Assembly: GCA_030605475.1 (NCBI GenBank)
Contig: JAUWIG010000025.1
Span: 22,636-86,635, forward strand
Direction of reading: 5' to 3'
Length of the DNA stretch: 64,000 nucleotides
Origin: Planctomycetota bacterium
GTDB lineage: Bacteria; Planctomycetota; Phycisphaerae; Sedimentisphaerales; Anaerobacaceae
Every line of letters starts with the position of its first letter. Position 1 is the stretch's first letter. The notes under the pieces are model-generated. The model made no database searches. It saw only the letters and a list, made by a program, of their open reading frames with translations, and was not told where the DNA came from. A program made the position numbers and the translations under genes. This document shows, in pieces, positions 18,239 through 27,115 of the stretch.

Positions 18239-18423
18239 CACTTCGTCCCTCAAAACAAATTTGACTCCCAAATCAAGCAGTATTAACTAATAAAGTGGGA
18301 AAAGGTATCCGGCTTACCAGGAACCTAAATCACAGATTGACAGCAGATGTGCCACTAAGTGTATTATCTTGCAACTCTATGTATATCTTACTCTTATGGC
18401 AGAAAGAACCGGTTTTGCCAAAA

Positions 18424-18984
18424 TCAATCGAGCATTATCTCATCCGATTTGTTTTTGACTACTGAGTCAACGTTGTTGGTGTATTTTTTGGTAATATCAT
18501 CGATTTGCTTCCTGCCTTTATCCAGGTCATCTTCCGTGATAAGTTTGTCTTTTTGCTCTTTTTCAAGCTGCTTGTTCGCATCTCTTCGTATGTTACGGAT
18601 ACTAACTTTTGTCTGCTCGCCCAACTGCCTGACCTGTTGAACAAGCTGCCTTCTTCTTTCCTCACTAAGTGCCGGGATATTAAGCCTTATCAATTTACCA
18701 TCCACAATCGGTGCAATGCTCAAGTCGCTGTTTTTGATTGCTTTTTCGATCTCTCTGACTGAAGCCGGGTCGAACGGCTTGATCACAATCATATCAGCTT
18801 GCGGCGTTGCCAAATTTGCCATCTGTTTCAATGGTGTAGGCGTTCCGTAATAATCGACCTTTATGTTCTCGACCAGCCCCGTAGAAGCCCTTCCGGTCCG
18901 AACGACTTTTAACTCATCCCGGAGGATTTCAACCGCTTTGGCCATCTTGGATTCATGCTCAGAGACAATTTCCCTGGTAGGCAT
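18424..18984 (-). CDS. frr: Ribosome recycling factor
   Basis: 186 residues, standard length. Signatures: VVRTGRASTGLVENIKVDYY, YGTPTPLKQMANLATPQADM, IVIKPFDPASVREIEKAI, GKLIRLNIPALSEERRRQLV and SIRNIRRDANKQLEKEQKD. It splits post-termination ribosomes together with EF-G. A strong GGAGG precedes the ATG. It is the last gene of rpsB-tsf-pyrH-frr, the order found in most bacteria, and begins 15 bp after the pyrH stop. Confidence 0.97.
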   Translation of the reverse strand: MPTREIVSEHESKMAKAVEILRDELKVVRTGRASTGLVENIKVDYYGTPTPLKQMANLATPQADMIVIKPFDPASVREIEKAIKNSDLSIAPIVDGKLIRLNIPALSEERRRQLVQQVRQLGEQTKVSIRNIRRDANKQLEKEQKDKLITEDDLDKGRKQIDDITKKYTNNVDSVVKNKSDEIMLD

Positions 18985-18999
18985 TTACAACCTCCGCAC

Positions 19000-19716
19000 T
19001 TAGCAAATTAGTGTGCCAACCCGCTCACCGCAAATAGCCTTTGTTATGTTGCCCTCTTTGAAAATGTTCAAAACAATAATGGGAATATTGCTCTCTCTGC
19101 AAAGACTTATAGCCGAGTGGTCCATAATTCTAAGGTTTTTCTTTAACACGTCATCATAAGACAATTTCTCAAACAGCTCTGCATCCGGGTTTTTTTGGGG
19201 GTCATCGCTGTAAACACCTTCGACCTTTGTTGCCTTTATAACGAGGTCCACATCGAGCTCCGAAGCTCTCAAAGCCGCACAGGTATCAGTGGTAAAGAAA
19301 GGATTTCCCGTTCCGCCGGCCAATATTACGACCCTTCCCCGCTCAAAGTGGTGAATAGCTCTTCTGCGAATAAACGGCTCACAAATCGCCGAGACCTCAA
19401 TCGCACTGAGTACCCTGGTTGGCTGACCCAGCTTCTCAAGTGTTTCCTGCAGCGCACAGGCGTTGATAATAGTGGCTAACATCCCCATATAATCGGCTGT
19501 GTTTCTGGGTATACTGCTGACCTGCGAGAAACTTTCTCCTCTAAGGAAATTACCCGCGCCGACGACAACCGAGACCTGTGGACCGACTTTGCGAATCTGC
19601 GATATCCTTTCAGCAATTGATTTGAGTTCAGCCCCATCAATACCAAACCGGCCTGGTTTGCAAAAACTTTCGCCGGAAAGCTTCAACAATACGCGCTTAT
19701 ATTTGCTCTTTGCCAT
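19000..19716 (-). CDS. pyrH: Uridylate kinase (UMP kinase)
   Basis: 238 residues. RVLLKLSGESF at the N-terminus, VVVGAGNFLRGESF, DYMGMLATIINACALQETLE and LAGGTGNPFFTTDTCAALRA are the hexameric bacterial UMP kinase signatures of the amino-acid-kinase fold. It phosphorylates UMP to UDP with ATP. Third gene of the rpsB operon, between tsf and frr. Confidence 0.97.
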   Translation of the reverse strand: MAKSKYKRVLLKLSGESFCKPGRFGIDGAELKSIAERISQIRKVGPQVSVVVGAGNFLRGESFSQVSSIPRNTADYMGMLATIINACALQETLEKLGQPTRVLSAIEVSAICEPFIRRRAIHHFERGRVVILAGGTGNPFFTTDTCAALRASELDVDLVIKATKVEGVYSDDPQKNPDAELFEKLSYDDVLKKNLRIMDHSAISLCRESNIPIIVLNIFKEGNITKAICGERVGTLIC

Positions 19717-19818
19717 TTTTCTTCTCGATTATCTTAAACAACCAAAGTGCAGGACTGAAATCCCGTTCCGTATCACGCATCACTACCTCCTAATCCGCTA
19801 AACGTCATACGCTATCTA

Positions 19819-20685
19819 CTATCCGACTCCAAACCGGACGAATCTGGTTATTTTCGCTTCGCCGTCGGCTTTCTTGGCGGCCTCAGATACAACTTGCGCA
19901 ACGGATTTGCTGTCGTCCTTGACAAATGGCTGTTGCAGGAGGCAATTCTCAGCAAAAAATTTTCTCAACTTGCCTTCCACAATTTTATCAATGATATTTG
20001 CAGGCTTGTTTTTTACCTGCTCGGCGAAAATGGCTTTTTCCCGCTCGATTGTCTCAGAACCAATGCCGTCCTTATCCATCGCCAGCGGATTTATTGCGGT
20101 AATGTGCATTGCCATATCGTTAGCTATTTGCTTTAGTACCTCTGCCGAGGCTACCTTGTCATCGCTGGTCTGAATCTGAACCATTGCCCCAACTTTTTTA
20201 TTGAAGTGAATATATGTGCTTATAAAGCCTGGGCCATCAAGCTTATATTTTGTATAATCTCCTACCTGTATTTTCTCCCCGGTCTTACTGACCACTTCGG
20301 TCAGAACAGTACTGAATTTTTTACCGTCGAGGGACGTCTCAAGTATATTCTCCGCCCCCTCATCAGCCGAGCACGCCAAGGCGAAGTCAGCCAGAGCTTG
20401 TGCTGCCGCCACAAAGTCATTGCTTTTTGCTACAAAATCAGTCTCGCAGCAAAGCGTTGCCATTGCAGCGGCTTTGCCATCGTCGCTTATCTTGCTAACA
20501 ACTATCCCCTCCGAAGTCTCCCTTTCGGCGCGTTTAGCTAAAGTTGCAAACCCTTTTTTTCTAAGTATCTCCATTGCCTGCTCAACATCGCCATTGGCTT
20601 CCTGAAGGGCGTTTTTGCAGTCCATCATCCCCTGTCCGCTCATCTTCCGCAGTTTCATCACAGTCGAAGCTGAAATTTCCGCCAT
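19819..20685 (-). CDS. tsf: Elongation factor Ts
   Basis: 288 residues from the ATG at 20685, which has AGGAG at 9 bp; the frame runs open to 20754 but those codons are intergenic repeat. The N-terminal UBA-like domain is ASTVMKLRKMSGQGMMDCKN; the EF-Tu-interacting core has ETSEGIVVSKI and CCETDFVAKSNDF; the C-terminal part has KVGAMVQIQT and MAMHITAINPLAM. EF-Ts exchanges GDP for GTP on EF-Tu. Second gene of the rpsB operon. Confidence 0.96.
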   Translation of the reverse strand: MAEISASTVMKLRKMSGQGMMDCKNALQEANGDVEQAMEILRKKGFATLAKRAERETSEGIVVSKISDDGKAAAMATLCCETDFVAKSNDFVAAAQALADFALACSADEGAENILETSLDGKKFSTVLTEVVSKTGEKIQVGDYTKYKLDGPGFISTYIHFNKKVGAMVQIQTSDDKVASAEVLKQIANDMAMHITAINPLAMDKDGIGSETIEREKAIFAEQVKNKPANIIDKIVEGKLRKFFAENCLLQQPFVKDDSKSVAQVVSEAAKKADGEAKITRFVRFGVG

Positions 20686-20854
20686 CTTAAAAACTCCTAT
20701 CTGATATAAATCCGAATATCGAATTCCGAAATTCGAAACAAATTCAAAATTCAAATGTTCAAATTTTCAAAACCAATTATTTCACTCATTTGAATTTTGG
20801 TCATTAGATATTGTTTCGTGCTTCGGATTTCGTATTTGCCTTTTGTATCTCGTA
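20686..20854. repeat. Word-repeat spacer between rpsB and tsf
   Basis: This spacer is built from degenerate short words: CGAATTCCGAAATTCG, TTCAAAATTCAAATGTTC, and CTTCGGATTTCGTATTTG. The same CGTATTTCG/CGTGAAGCG type of word recurs at 8815-8850, 39495-39545, 42410-42460 and 50990-51030. No gene is supported. Confidence 0.55.
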
Positions 20855-21763
20855 TCACGCATTTGGTTCCTTCTGCTTGGTTTGGTCTTCCTGCGAAGCC
20901 GGCTCCGGCGAATCCGACTCTGTAGTCTTTGCGGACTCTGCCTCGACAGTGGTCGCAATTTTTGCGGACTCCTCTTTCACAACCGGTACAGCTTTGGATT
21001 CGGCTTCACTCGCACGAGCCAGGGCCGGCCTCCTTGAGCGAACTCGCTTCGGGCGTTGAGGCGGCTCCTGGCGAGCTGGGACCATCGTTTTGCCAATCGC
21101 CACGGCGTCACCCAATTCGTTAAGTATCAAATCAATCGCTCTGATGGAATCGTCATTTGCCGGAATTGCCACATCCACCGCATCAGGGTCCGAATCCGTA
21201 TCGATAAGTCCAACCGTGGCAATCCCGAGCTTTTTGGCCTCGCGCAAAGCAAGATATTCCTTCTTCGCATCAACCACTACAACAGCACCCGGCAGATGAG
21301 ACATCTTGCGAATACCATCCAGATTAGCTTTTATCTTTCGCATCTCGCGTTTCAGCCTCGAGGCCTGCTTCTTGCTCTCACTCTCAAGCGTCCCATCCTC
21401 CTGCATAGCTTCGAGCTGCTCCAATCTTTGCAGCCGAGACCGTACAGTTCTAAAGTTAGTGAGCGTCCCGCCGAGCCACCGCTGAGAGACATAGTGCATT
21501 CCGCACTTCTGGGCAACAGCCTCAACGGCTTTTTGTGCCTGACGCTTGGTACCCACGAAAACAACATCTTTTCCCGCAGCCACCACTTCAGCCAGCAGCT
21601 TCTTGGCTATCAACAACCCCGTTAAAGTTTTTTTCACGTCAATAATATGGATTTTGCCGCGTTTTGCGAAAATAAAGGGGGCCATTTTGGGATTCCACCG
21701 GCTCACGCCATGTCCAAAATGCACCCCAGCGTTAATTAGTTCACGAACCAGCTCTTTAGCCAC
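20855..21763 (-). CDS. rpsB: 30S ribosomal protein S2 with acidic C-terminal extension
   Basis: 302 residues from the GTG at 21763, chosen because GGAGG lies 6 bp upstream; the longer ATG frame at 21787 adds residues unlike S2. Signatures: ELINAGVHFGHGVSRWNPKM, FIFAKRGKIHIIDVKKTL, VVVVDAKKEYLALREAKKLG and GLIDTDSDPDAVDVAIPAND. Typical S2 is about 240 residues; the extra 60-70 residues here form an Ala/Glu/Pro-rich tail with a basic block (RPKRVRSRRPALARA), a form seen in several planctomycetes. First gene of rpsB-tsf-pyrH-frr. Confidence 0.95.
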   Translation of the reverse strand: MAKELVRELINAGVHFGHGVSRWNPKMAPFIFAKRGKIHIIDVKKTLTGLLIAKKLLAEVVAAGKDVVFVGTKRQAQKAVEAVAQKCGMHYVSQRWLGGTLTNFRTVRSRLQRLEQLEAMQEDGTLESESKKQASRLKREMRKIKANLDGIRKMSHLPGAVVVVDAKKEYLALREAKKLGIATVGLIDTDSDPDAVDVAIPANDDSIRAIDLILNELGDAVAIGKTMVPARQEPPQRPKRVRSRRPALARASEAESKAVPVVKEESAKIATTVEAESAKTTESDSPEPASQEDQTKQKEPNA

Positions 21764-22114
21764 AAAAAACCTCCAAACTTTTTCCAACGTATAATCCCCG
21801 CCTGCAGGTGCAGACGGCTAAAGCAAAGAAACTAATGCAAACCGCACAATATGTCAAGAATTTTTGCCAAGTATAGTGATATTTAGACCTTGTGCACTAT
21901 TTTTTTCTTGAATTTTATGGGACAAGAAGGTACAACCACCACAATATTACCACAAGGGAGGAACGGTGAAAACTCCGATTTCAATTATTCCGGCGGGGGT
22001 GCAGGGGCCTTTGTGTTTGCCTCGGTCGTTGTACACCCATAAACCAAACCCATATTAATTCAAAATAAAGAGCTATTTATTGGAGGATAGAAAAATGAAA
22101 ATAAAAGGGGGAAA
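21764..22114. other. Intergenic region with a 7-codon upstream ORF
   Basis: A divergent promoter region. A tiny ORF at 22095-22118 (MKIKGGK, stop TGA) has its own GGAGG 9 bp upstream and overlaps the ATG of the next gene as ATGATG/TGA, a layout for translational coupling. A GTG-led 31-codon frame at 21966-22061 after GGGAGG was seen but has no supporting features. Confidence 0.4.
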
Positions 22115-22756
22115 ATGATGTATTCGACAAAATTGCAATTAGCAATATCTGTTATGGCAATATTGTCTTTGGCCTCAATTGTTTATGCTGAGAACATCGA
22201 CCCCAATGAAGATGGCAGTCAATATGCTTATGGCGAGAATGTCGGCTGGTTGAACTTTGAGCCGAATGTGCCTGACCCAAATGTCGGAGCAACAGTAACT
22301 TCCGAGAAATTGACCGGCTTTATCTGGGCTGAGAATATCGGGTGGATAAATCTCTGGCCTGAAAACTACGGCGGTGTGACAAACGACGGCAGCGGTAATC
22401 TGTCCGGCTACGCCTGGAGTGAGAACGTCGGCTGGATAAATTTCTGTCCAGATGTGCCCGGCGACTCAAACCACTACGGCGTAACTATCGACCACGATGG
22501 CAACTTCGACGGATGGGCCTGGGGAGAGAATATCGGCTGGACAAATTTCCAATCTGCGGACCTCTACGGGCACAATGTTAAGGCGTGCAAGGTAAAGTTC
22601 GAGGACCTGGGCAGCTTCGTCGATGACTGGCTTAAAACCGGCTCGTACATACCAGCCGACCTGGATGACAGCAACGATGTTGACTTTATCGACTACAGCA
22701 TCTTCGCTGGTTACTGGCTCGACTATTGCCCGGATGATTGGCCCTTAAAGAATTGA
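22115..22756 (+). CDS. Secreted protein with four GENVGW repeats and dockerin-like tail
   Basis: 213 residues. A signal peptide (LAISVMAILSLASIVYA) is followed by four repeats of about 33-40 residues with the core: GENVGWLNFEP, AENIGWINLWP, SENVGWINFCP and GENIGWTNF. The C-terminal part VKFEDLGSFVDDWLKTG and DLDDSNDVDFIDYSIFAGYW is the planctomycete dockerin-like motif. Such repeats occur in exported proteins of unknown role, probably beta-sheet modules. It may bind a partner outside the cell through the dockerin-like end. Translation may be coupled to the tiny upstream ORF. Confidence 0.8.
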   Translation: MMYSTKLQLAISVMAILSLASIVYAENIDPNEDGSQYAYGENVGWLNFEPNVPDPNVGATVTSEKLTGFIWAENIGWINLWPENYGGVTNDGSGNLSGYAWSENVGWINFCPDVPGDSNHYGVTIDHDGNFDGWAWGENIGWTNFQSADLYGHNVKACKVKFEDLGSFVDDWLKTGSYIPADLDDSNDVDFIDYSIFAGYWLDYCPDDWPLKN

Positions 22757-22839
22757 TTACTGTAAGGCCCAAATAAAAAAGCCTTTTGTCAACTAATCGT
22801 ATTGCTGTGCAAAAAAATGATTTTTCGAAGGAGGCACAA

Positions 22840-23283
22840 ATGAAATCTAAAAGGGGAAAAATCTTGCTTATTGTTGTTCTGGCCGCTTTGCTATTTATAG
22901 CTTTCGATTGTTTGACGGGAAAGGCCGGCAGCCTCGAACCCAATGCACCACCCGAACCGACGATGGTAACACTTGGACAGATTAGTGCCCAGATTGAAGC
23001 ACTATCTTCACCCGTCAAAAAAGTCGTTCGCGGAGTAATTACAATTGAGCAAAATGAAACTACAGGATTAGATAACTTATCATCGCCAGTTGACCCGAAC
23101 TATAGCGTGGTTCTGCTCAGCGATGCAGTTGCCTGCGAGCACGGCAGCAACCCCGACTACCCTGACTGGCTGGCCCGCACCGGTGCGTGCCTGGTTGGCC
23201 TTACCGAAACGCAAATTACCGTGCGGGTCGAAGACCATCAGGCCGAGCAGAATGTCAGCTACCAGATAATCGAATATAAATAA
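22840..23283 (+). CDS. Exported or membrane-anchored protein of unknown function
   Basis: 147 residues from the ATG at 22840, set by AAGGAGG 6-7 bp upstream. Residues 1-24 form a basic/hydrophobic export signal or single anchor (KILLIVVLAALLFIAF). The remainder is acidic and proline-rich, with two cysteine-bearing stretches (DAVACEHGSNPDYPDW and RTGACLVGL) and no family I recognise. It follows the GENVGW-repeat gene on the same strand, 84 bp apart. Confidence 0.6.
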   Translation: MKSKRGKILLIVVLAALLFIAFDCLTGKAGSLEPNAPPEPTMVTLGQISAQIEALSSPVKKVVRGVITIEQNETTGLDNLSSPVDPNYSVVLLSDAVACEHGSNPDYPDWLARTGACLVGLTETQITVRVEDHQAEQNVSYQIIEYK

Positions 23284-23462
23284 GTATTGTTACGCCTGGT
23301 GGCCTCCATGTCTCAAGCGTACGATATGACGTTGGCTGTTCATGATATGTAGTACATTGAAGACAGCGGGAGCCGATTGGTAGAAGCTGGACTTGCAAAG
23401 AGACATCCTGCCTTTTACAGCCGGCTTTTATATATTTACCTTCATCACCGGCTCGTCAGCCT

Positions 23463-23855
23463 TTAATACCAGACCGTAATTATAATATTAGGCTCGGTCT
23501 TTTTACCCTGAATCTCGCCTGTTACCACATTGGTTCGTTTTATAGTAATATCCGGGTTTTCCCTTAGCCACTTGGTGATTTGCTCATCGAGAAACTCTAT
23601 AGCACCGGCGTGCAGTTTGGTAAAAAAGGTCTTTACGCCAGTAATTCGGTCAGTGGAAGTTATTTTCTCAGCCGGTCCTTTCGCAATCGGCTTGGTCGGC
23701 TGAGCTGCCGCCTCAACCTTAGGCACCTCTGCCACACCACCACCGCCTAAATTCAAGGGCGAATGTGAAATGTTTGTATCACTCGTATCACCATCAAAAG
23801 TAATTGACTCATCGCGGTTTTCGCTGCCGGAATTATCGATATCGAAATCATCCAT
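23463..23855 (-). CDS. Conserved-looking hypothetical protein
   Basis: 130 residues with no recognised domain. The N-terminal 75 residues are low-complexity, acidic and Ser/Ala/Pro-rich. The C-terminal 55 residues, ITGVKTFFTKLHAGAIEFL and KWLRENPDITIKRTNVVTGE, look like a small folded alpha-beta unit. No signal peptide. Divergent from rimO. Confidence 0.55.
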   Translation of the reverse strand: MDDFDIDNSGSENRDESITFDGDTSDTNISHSPLNLGGGGVAEVPKVEAAAQPTKPIAKGPAEKITSTDRITGVKTFFTKLHAGAIEFLDEQITKWLRENPDITIKRTNVVTGEIQGKKTEPNIIITVWY

Positions 23856-24198
23856 ATACTATCCTTCCACCAAAAACTAAATGTTAATAATATCACCTGG
23901 ATATGACATGACTAACCGCCATAAAAATAACGGCTCAATTTAGCTTGTTTCATCATTTGCTTTGTATATTATTTTCAGCACCCACAAATCCACAGCATAG
24001 CTATCACAGCCACAGGCCCGATTATCCTTTGACCGCGGCTAATCTTTTGGGCTGCTACCACTCATAACCACCACTACACAAGTATTATACTTCTGTTTTC
24101 CTTTATTCGCAAATATATTCTCTGAAGCTATTGTCCTTGACCCCTGCCCAATTAAAACATTAGACCAAATCGCGTTTTTTTGCTACCTTTATCCAGCT
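23856..24198. other. Divergent intergenic region
   Basis: 343 bp between a minus-strand hypothetical gene and rimO. No gene, hairpin or repeat family stands out; it must contain the two divergent promoters, but no strong -35/-10 pair was seen. Confidence 0.4.
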
Positions 24199-25542
24199 AT
24201 GAGAAAAAAAAAGCGAAAACCTGTAACCGTCGGCTTCATAGCGCTTGGCTGCCCGAAAAACGTAGTCGATAGCGAAAGGATGTTAGCCGAAATAGCTGAA
24301 GCAGGTCTGGTGATAACCGCCGAGCCTGACAACGCTGATGTAGTTGTCATCAATACCTGTGGCTTTATCGCTCCGGCCAAGGCCGAAGCTCTCGAAGCGA
24401 TAAAACACGCTGTGGATTGCAAAGCCGGCGGCACCGTAAAAAAAGTAATTGTCGCAGGCTGTCTCCCAGAAAGATTAGGCACGGAGTTACTTAACGAGGC
24501 AGACGGCATCGACGCTATTGTCGGCCTCGGCCAGCGAGACATAATAGGGCGGATAATCAAAAAAACTATTCACTCCAAACAACCTGCTGCTTATCTGAAC
24601 AAATCGCCGCACACAATCAGTAACGATAGAAGCAGACTACTCATTACTCCTCGCCATTGGGCGTACCTGCGAATCAGCGAGGGCTGCGACCATAGATGCT
24701 CTTTTTGCACAATACCGGCAATACGAGGGCGATTTCGAAGCAAACCTCGGGAACTCATCCTCGCCGAAGCCGCCGAACTGGTCACTGCAGGCGCAGTCGA
24801 ATTAAACATAATCGCACAGGACACCACGAACTGGGGCCGCGATTTGAAAACAAAAAACGGCCTGGCTGCGCTTGCAAACGAACTTGAAAAAATCGCCGAC
24901 CTGAAGTGGATTCGACTGATGTATCTATATCCGGCAGGAATTACGGAGAAGCTAATCGAAACCATTGCAGCCAGTGAAAAAATCGCCCACTATTTCGATA
25001 TCCCTATCCAGCATATAAACGATAAAATCTTAAATGATATGCGCCGGCCCGACACCAAAGAACATATCTACCGATTAGTTGAAAAACTCCGCTCGGCCAT
25101 AGGCGACATCGTGTTGCGAACAACTGTAATTGTCGGCTTTCCCGGTGAAACCGACCGGCAATTCAACGAGCTGCTGGAGTTTATCAAATGGGCCCAATTC
25201 GATGCGCTGGGCTGCTTCAAGTTTTATCCTGAATCCGGCACGCCCGCAGCCGAGATGCCGGCCCAAATCCCGGACAAGACAAAACAGCAGCGTCTCAAAG
25301 AGTTGATGCTCACTCAGCAAAAAATTGCCTTTTCTAAAAACAGAAACAGAATCGGCACTAAACTTACCTGCCTGATTGATTCCATTGATAATAAAGGCAC
25401 AGCTCAGGGGCGCTTTTACGGCCAGGCCCCTGATATCGACAGCGTCTGTATCATAGAAAATTGCTCAGCAAACCCCGGCGATTTCGTTGACACGAAAGTT
25501 GTGGACACAAGAGACTACGATTTGATTGTTGAGCAAATTTAG
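24199..25542 (+). CDS. rimO: Ribosomal protein uS12 methylthiotransferase
   Basis: 447 residues, full length. The N-terminal UPF0004 domain starts VGFIALGCPKNVVDSERM and has DVVVINTCGFI with conserved cysteines for an auxiliary 4Fe-4S cluster; the radical-SAM motif is GCDHRCSFCTIPAIRG; the C-terminal TRAM domain begins IGTKLTCLIDSI. The enzyme methylthiolates an Asp of ribosomal protein S12. LGCPKNxVDSE and the TRAM features fit RimO rather than MiaB. pgsA follows 100 bp downstream, across a palindromic element. Confidence 0.94.
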   Translation: MRKKKRKPVTVGFIALGCPKNVVDSERMLAEIAEAGLVITAEPDNADVVVINTCGFIAPAKAEALEAIKHAVDCKAGGTVKKVIVAGCLPERLGTELLNEADGIDAIVGLGQRDIIGRIIKKTIHSKQPAAYLNKSPHTISNDRSRLLITPRHWAYLRISEGCDHRCSFCTIPAIRGRFRSKPRELILAEAAELVTAGAVELNIIAQDTTNWGRDLKTKNGLAALANELEKIADLKWIRLMYLYPAGITEKLIETIAASEKIAHYFDIPIQHINDKILNDMRRPDTKEHIYRLVEKLRSAIGDIVLRTTVIVGFPGETDRQFNELLEFIKWAQFDALGCFKFYPESGTPAAEMPAQIPDKTKQQRLKELMLTQQKIAFSKNRNRIGTKLTCLIDSIDNKGTAQGRFYGQAPDIDSVCIIENCSANPGDFVDTKVVDTRDYDLIVEQI

Positions 25543-25571
25543 CATTGAATTATATCACAAACAGAAGTAAA

Positions 25572-25633
25572 GCCCGTTAGAAATTTTCTCTCTTTGGACC
25601 ATATTATTACTTGTTATAGAATTTCTAACGGGG
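25572..25633. repeat. Type-1 palindromic element between rimO and pgsA (62 bp)
   Basis: The ends are GCCCGTTAGAAATT and AATTTCTAACGGGG, 62 bp in total, flanked on both sides by the direct repeat TAAA (25568-25571 and 25634-25637). It ends 13 bp before the pgsA ATG, so it carries or displaces the pgsA ribosome-binding region. Confidence 0.9.
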
Positions 25634-25646
25634 TAAACTTGTCGCT

Positions 25647-26267
25647 ATGCTGAAACTCATCCCGAATATTTTGACTTTTGGGCGGTTCGTTTTGACCGTC
25701 GTCTTTCTGATTATGATTCTTTACTCACCGCGGTTCTATGCGCAGGGCGAACTGCCCTTTCCGGATTTTCTTGACATTGCCTTTATCCTCTTTGTCGTTG
25801 CCGGCCTGACCGACATGGTCGACGGCGCCATCGCAAGGAAATTAAACGTTGCCAGCAAGTTCGGCCGAATGGTAGACCCGCTGGCCGATAAAGTCCTCGT
25901 CTGCGGAGCTTTTGTTTGCTTTGCTATAATTGGCGAGCCGAAGCTTTTTGAGTTTGGTAAAGGGGCATTGGCAGTGATTCATTGGTCAGTGGCCGGTATC
26001 ATCATTTTAAGAGAAGTTTATGTGACCGTACTGCGTCATATTGCAGAAGCTCGCGGTATCAATTTCGCCGCCACCTTTTCAGGCAAGATAAAAATGTTTC
26101 TTCAATCTTTTGTAATCGGAACGGTCGTCATAAAAATAGCCCACATCCAGACCGCTACCTGGGGATATTGGTTCACAACCGTAGTGTTCATACTAATGCT
26201 AATGGTTACTGCTGTTTCGGGTCTAAGAGCCACCCAACGACGTTCCTGGAAACAAGCAGCAAGCTAA
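25647..26267 (+). CDS. pgsA: CDP-diacylglycerol-glycerol-3-phosphate 3-phosphatidyltransferase
   Basis: 206 residues with about four to five membrane segments. The CDP-alcohol phosphotransferase motif DMVDGAIARKLN, then GRMVDPLADK, is complete (DGxxAR, 8 residues, GxxxDxxxD). NILTFGRFVLTVVF at the N-terminus is typical of PgsA. It makes phosphatidylglycerol phosphate at the inner membrane. The start region directly follows a palindromic element; no clear Shine-Dalgarno is left. Confidence 0.92.
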   Translation: MLKLIPNILTFGRFVLTVVFLIMILYSPRFYAQGELPFPDFLDIAFILFVVAGLTDMVDGAIARKLNVASKFGRMVDPLADKVLVCGAFVCFAIIGEPKLFEFGKGALAVIHWSVAGIIILREVYVTVLRHIAEARGINFAATFSGKIKMFLQSFVIGTVVIKIAHIQTATWGYWFTTVVFILMLMVTAVSGLRATQRRSWKQAAS

Positions 26268-26284
26268 CCCCCGTTATTTTTATT

Positions 26285-27037
26285 TTAAATTTCTAATTTG
26301 TTTTTTATTAATTCAGCGACTTTCTTCCCTGATTTTAACATTCCACCAAAAATCGGGCCCATTCTCGGCAAGTTGAAGGTAGAACATACAGACATACCCG
26401 CAACGTAAAGTCCCGGATAAACTTCGCTTGTTTTTTCTACAACATCCGCCTCAGATTTCTCCACATCCATAAAGCCCTCTTTTAATTCTTTTGGAAAAAG
26501 TTGCGGCTTTCTTCTTCTCAACATATTAACCACTTCAGCCGGATGGCCTGTTGCATCAATAAGGTATCTTGAAGAAATACAGAAAGGGTCCACCGGCAAG
26601 TTAGCCATTCTTAAGTGCGTACTGTTAACTACAACACCTTTGACCATCTCTTTCTTTAGAATAATATCTTCAGCTTCTATTAAGTTGAAGATTTCCGCTC
26701 CCGCCTTTTTAGCTTTATAGCACAAAGCCGTTGCAAATTCTATTGCGTCTGCGACATATAAATCTCCTTTTTGCCTTGTAGCCACGCCAATTTCATCTAA
26801 AATACCTTTGTCCTCAAAAGCAACAACATTATAGCCTGCGGCCCCTGCCCATATCCCTCCGCCGGTTGAAAGCCTTTTTTCAAGTACGGTAGTTTTAATT
26901 CCCGATTTAGCCAGATAATAGCTGGCAATTAAACCAGCAGGGCCTGCACCAACTACAACAACATCATTTTCAAGATGCTCCAATAACCTTCTGTTATATT
27001 CTTCTACAATTGCCCTGGAAATATCAATTTCTTTCAT
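26285..27037 (-). CDS. thi4: Thi4-type thiazole synthase
   Basis: 250 residues from the ATG at 27037 (GGAAAGAG upstream). Features: DVVVVGAGPAGLIASYYLA (FAD/NAD site), STGGGIWAGAAGYNVV, LPVDPFCISSRYLIDATGHP and VYPGLYVAGMSVCSTFNLPR followed by MGPIFGGML. Thi4 enzymes make the thiamin thiazole from NAD and glycine, with sulfur either from an active-site cysteine (yeast Cys205) or from sulfide (archaeal His type). Here the residue before VDP is proline, neither Cys nor His. A TPP riboswitch and terminator upstream confirm a thiamin role. Confidence 0.9.
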   Translation of the reverse strand: MKEIDISRAIVEEYNRRLLEHLENDVVVVGAGPAGLIASYYLAKSGIKTTVLEKRLSTGGGIWAGAAGYNVVAFEDKGILDEIGVATRQKGDLYVADAIEFATALCYKAKKAGAEIFNLIEAEDIILKKEMVKGVVVNSTHLRMANLPVDPFCISSRYLIDATGHPAEVVNMLRRRKPQLFPKELKEGFMDVEKSEADVVEKTSEVYPGLYVAGMSVCSTFNLPRMGPIFGGMLKSGKKVAELIKNKLEI

Positions 27038-27077
27038 TTTTCTCTTTCCTTTTTTGAAACTTAAAACACAACAAAAC

Positions 27078-27103
27078 AAAAAAACACTCCTGCAGAAGGA
27101 GTG
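27078..27103 (-). terminator. Intrinsic terminator of the thi4 riboswitch
   Basis: On the minus strand CACTCCT, a 5-nt loop, AGGAGTG and seven T form a strong hairpin plus T tract between the TPP aptamer and the thi4 start codon. It is the natural expression platform for ligand-dependent termination. Confidence 0.85.
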
Positions 27104-27115
27104 CTTTGCTTCTAT

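Noticed and set aside
21966..22061. GTG-started 31-codon frame after GGGAGG
   Set aside because: The spacing to the GTG is short, the product has no recognisable feature, and the region is a normal promoter spacer.
22756..22790. Terminator after the GENVGW-repeat gene (AAGGC, loop, GCCTTTT)
   Set aside because: The stem is only 5 bp with a 12-nt loop; too weak to call.
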